Shown here: positions 49,980 to 50,730 of the stretch, one piece after another
Layout of the letters: each line of letters starts with the position of its first letter
How positions within the stretch are numbered: position 1 is the first letter of the stretch
Source of the DNA: DAOMNN01 sp050486545
GTDB lineage: Bacteria; Pseudomonadota; Gammaproteobacteria; Burkholderiales; Rhodocyclaceae
Direction: 5' to 3'
Length of the DNA: 50,730 bases
Assembly (NCBI GenBank): GCA_050486545.1
Contig: JBJHDM010000019.1
Span: 1-50,730 of the forward strand
Program-made: the position numbers and the translations under genes
Notes under the pieces: generated by a model
What the model saw: the letters and a program-made list of their open reading frames with translations, nothing else
What the model was told of the DNA's origin: nothing
The model's database searches: none

Positions 49980-50730
49980 ATGACCTTGTTCGAACCGCAT
50001 CCCCTGCGCCAGACGCTGAACGACGAAGTCCATGCACGCCCGCCGGTACCGCTGCACTCGCCCGAAACGGTCAGCTATCTCGCCTTCCTGCACGATGGAC
50101 GGGGGGCCGGGGAGGAAACCGAACACCTTCGTTCGCTCGCTCTGCAACTCGATCTTCCCCCGCCCGGAACGGAAAGCAGCCAGCTTTCGCTGGACGCCGG
50201 GGACTTTCGCCTCAAATGGGAACGTCACAACGAGTTCTCGACCTATACCTTCTTCCGGCGCACGGACGACATCGACGGGGATGACGAGCATGCCCTGACC
50301 TACGTGCCTGCCGCATGGCGCAAGTCCATTCCCGGGCAGCTGATCGTCGCCACGCACATCGGCCTGCATCCGGTGGGGAACCCTTCGCTCGAGGCCCTTC
50401 TGGCCGAATCGAGCCGCTCGGAAACCAGCGTCGTGGTTTGCGGGGTGGCCGATGGCGCCGGCTGGGTATCGACCGACTTCAGGATTCACGACGGGTTTTC
50501 CCGCTTCCGGGTTCTCGACGGATCGCTGACCCCACGGCAGGCCGGGCGCACCGTACAGCGCCTGCTCGAAATCGAAACCTACCGCATCATGGCACTGCTC
50601 GCGTTTCCGCTTGCGAAGTCCGTCGGTCTTCTCCTGTCCCGCGCCGAGGCCGAACTGGCTGGACTGATGGACGACATGGGTCGTTCCGGATCGACCGAAG
50701 ACGAACGGAGACTGCTCGACCGCCTGACCC
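49980..50730 (+). CDS. DUF3422 family protein (N-terminal part, runs off the window)
   Basis: The frame is open from the ATG at 49980 to the right edge (250 residues). It begins with the family signature HPLRQTLNDEVHARPPVPL, has KWERHNEFSTYTFF and, near the end, LLEIETYRIMALLAFPLAK, all typical of DUF3422. Complete family members are about 420-450 residues with C-terminal membrane helices, which would lie beyond the window. Function is unknown. The TATAAT-like sequence and the hairpin array lie between this gene and the divergent glycosyltransferase. Confidence 0.9.
   Translation, partial: MTLFEPHPLRQTLNDEVHARPPVPLHSPETVSYLAFLHDGRGAGEETEHLRSLALQLDLPPPGTESSQLSLDAGDFRLKWERHNEFSTYTFFRRTDDIDGDDEHALTYVPAAWRKSIPGQLIVATHIGLHPVGNPSLEALLAESSRSETSVVVCGVADGAGWVSTDFRIHDGFSRFRVLDGSLTPRQAGRTVQRLLEIETYRIMALLAFPLAKSVGLLLSRAEAELAGLMDDMGRSGSTEDERRLLDRLT

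Noticed and set aside
1..50730. tRNA, rRNA, CRISPR arrays, insertion sequences or prophage
   Set aside because: Reading through the window I found no tRNA-like cloverleaf, no regularly spaced repeats and no transposase or phage protein motif.

Overview
This is a 50.7 kb stretch of a GC-rich proteobacterial chromosome with no rRNA, tRNA, CRISPR array, transposase or phage gene that I can see. The gene content points to an autotrophic, probably chemolithotrophic beta- or gammaproteobacterium. It has two sets of Calvin-Benson-Bassham (CBB) genes with a CbbR-type regulator, System II cytochrome c maturation, a polyphosphate kinase-family enzyme, class II aldolases and a 3-hydroxybutyrate dehydrogenase. 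The species cannot be fixed from the sequence alone, and RuBisCO is not in the window.

Layout. (1) 1-10.6 kb is housekeeping: the end of resB and all of ccsB, a DUF455 ferritin-like protein, moeA, rpiA, phoU, then on the minus strand yggX, a PAS-PAS-GGDEF protein overlapping argA, a two-domain polyphosphate:AMP phosphotransferase and rsmE. (2) 10.7-20.9 kb holds a thioredoxin-like protein, an inositol monophosphatase-family enzyme, a small orphan gene, and central-carbon set A: prk, tkt, gap, pgk, pyk and fba. (3) 21.0-24.0 kb is a compact arsenic operon, arsR-arsC-arsD-arsA, behind a perfect inverted repeat. It contains no arsenite permease gene. (4) 24.1-30.4 kb is CBB set B: a LysR (CbbR-like) gene divergent from fbp-prk-tkt-fba, closed by a strong terminator. 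(5) 30.5-32.8 kb has an unrecognised membrane protein and fumC. (6) 32.9-39.5 kb is a sensory block: a diguanylate cyclase with an N-terminal diiron (ODP/flavodiiron-like) domain, a LuxR-type response regulator, a PAS-GAF-PAS histidine kinase, and a Cache-domain chemoreceptor behind a near-consensus sigma-28 promoter. (7) 39.6-45.9 kb has a CMD-family protein, a short-chain dehydrogenase, and an arsenosugar-type cluster: radical SAM ArsS, a TVP38-FAD/NAD(P) disulfide reductase fusion, and two glycosyltransferases of the arsenosugar-associated families TIGR04283 and TIGR04282. (8) 46.0-50.7 kb has an OmpA-type lipoprotein, a minus-strand envelope-glycan cluster (GT2, TVP38, ArnT-like GT-C), a noncoding stretch with three hairpins, and the start of a DUF3422 protein.

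How the genes fit together. Sets A and B duplicate phosphoribulokinase, transketolase and class II aldolase. Only set A has gap/pgk/pyk and only set B has fbp, so together they cover most of the regenerative CBB phase; rpiA lies separately. Two arsenic modules are about 17 kb apart: a resistance operon without its pump, and an organoarsenical module without its methyltransferase. The most unusual items are the arsenosugar-type cluster with the TVP38-reductase fusion and the diiron-domain diguanylate cyclase. All start-codon choices are inferences from homology and ribosome binding sites.
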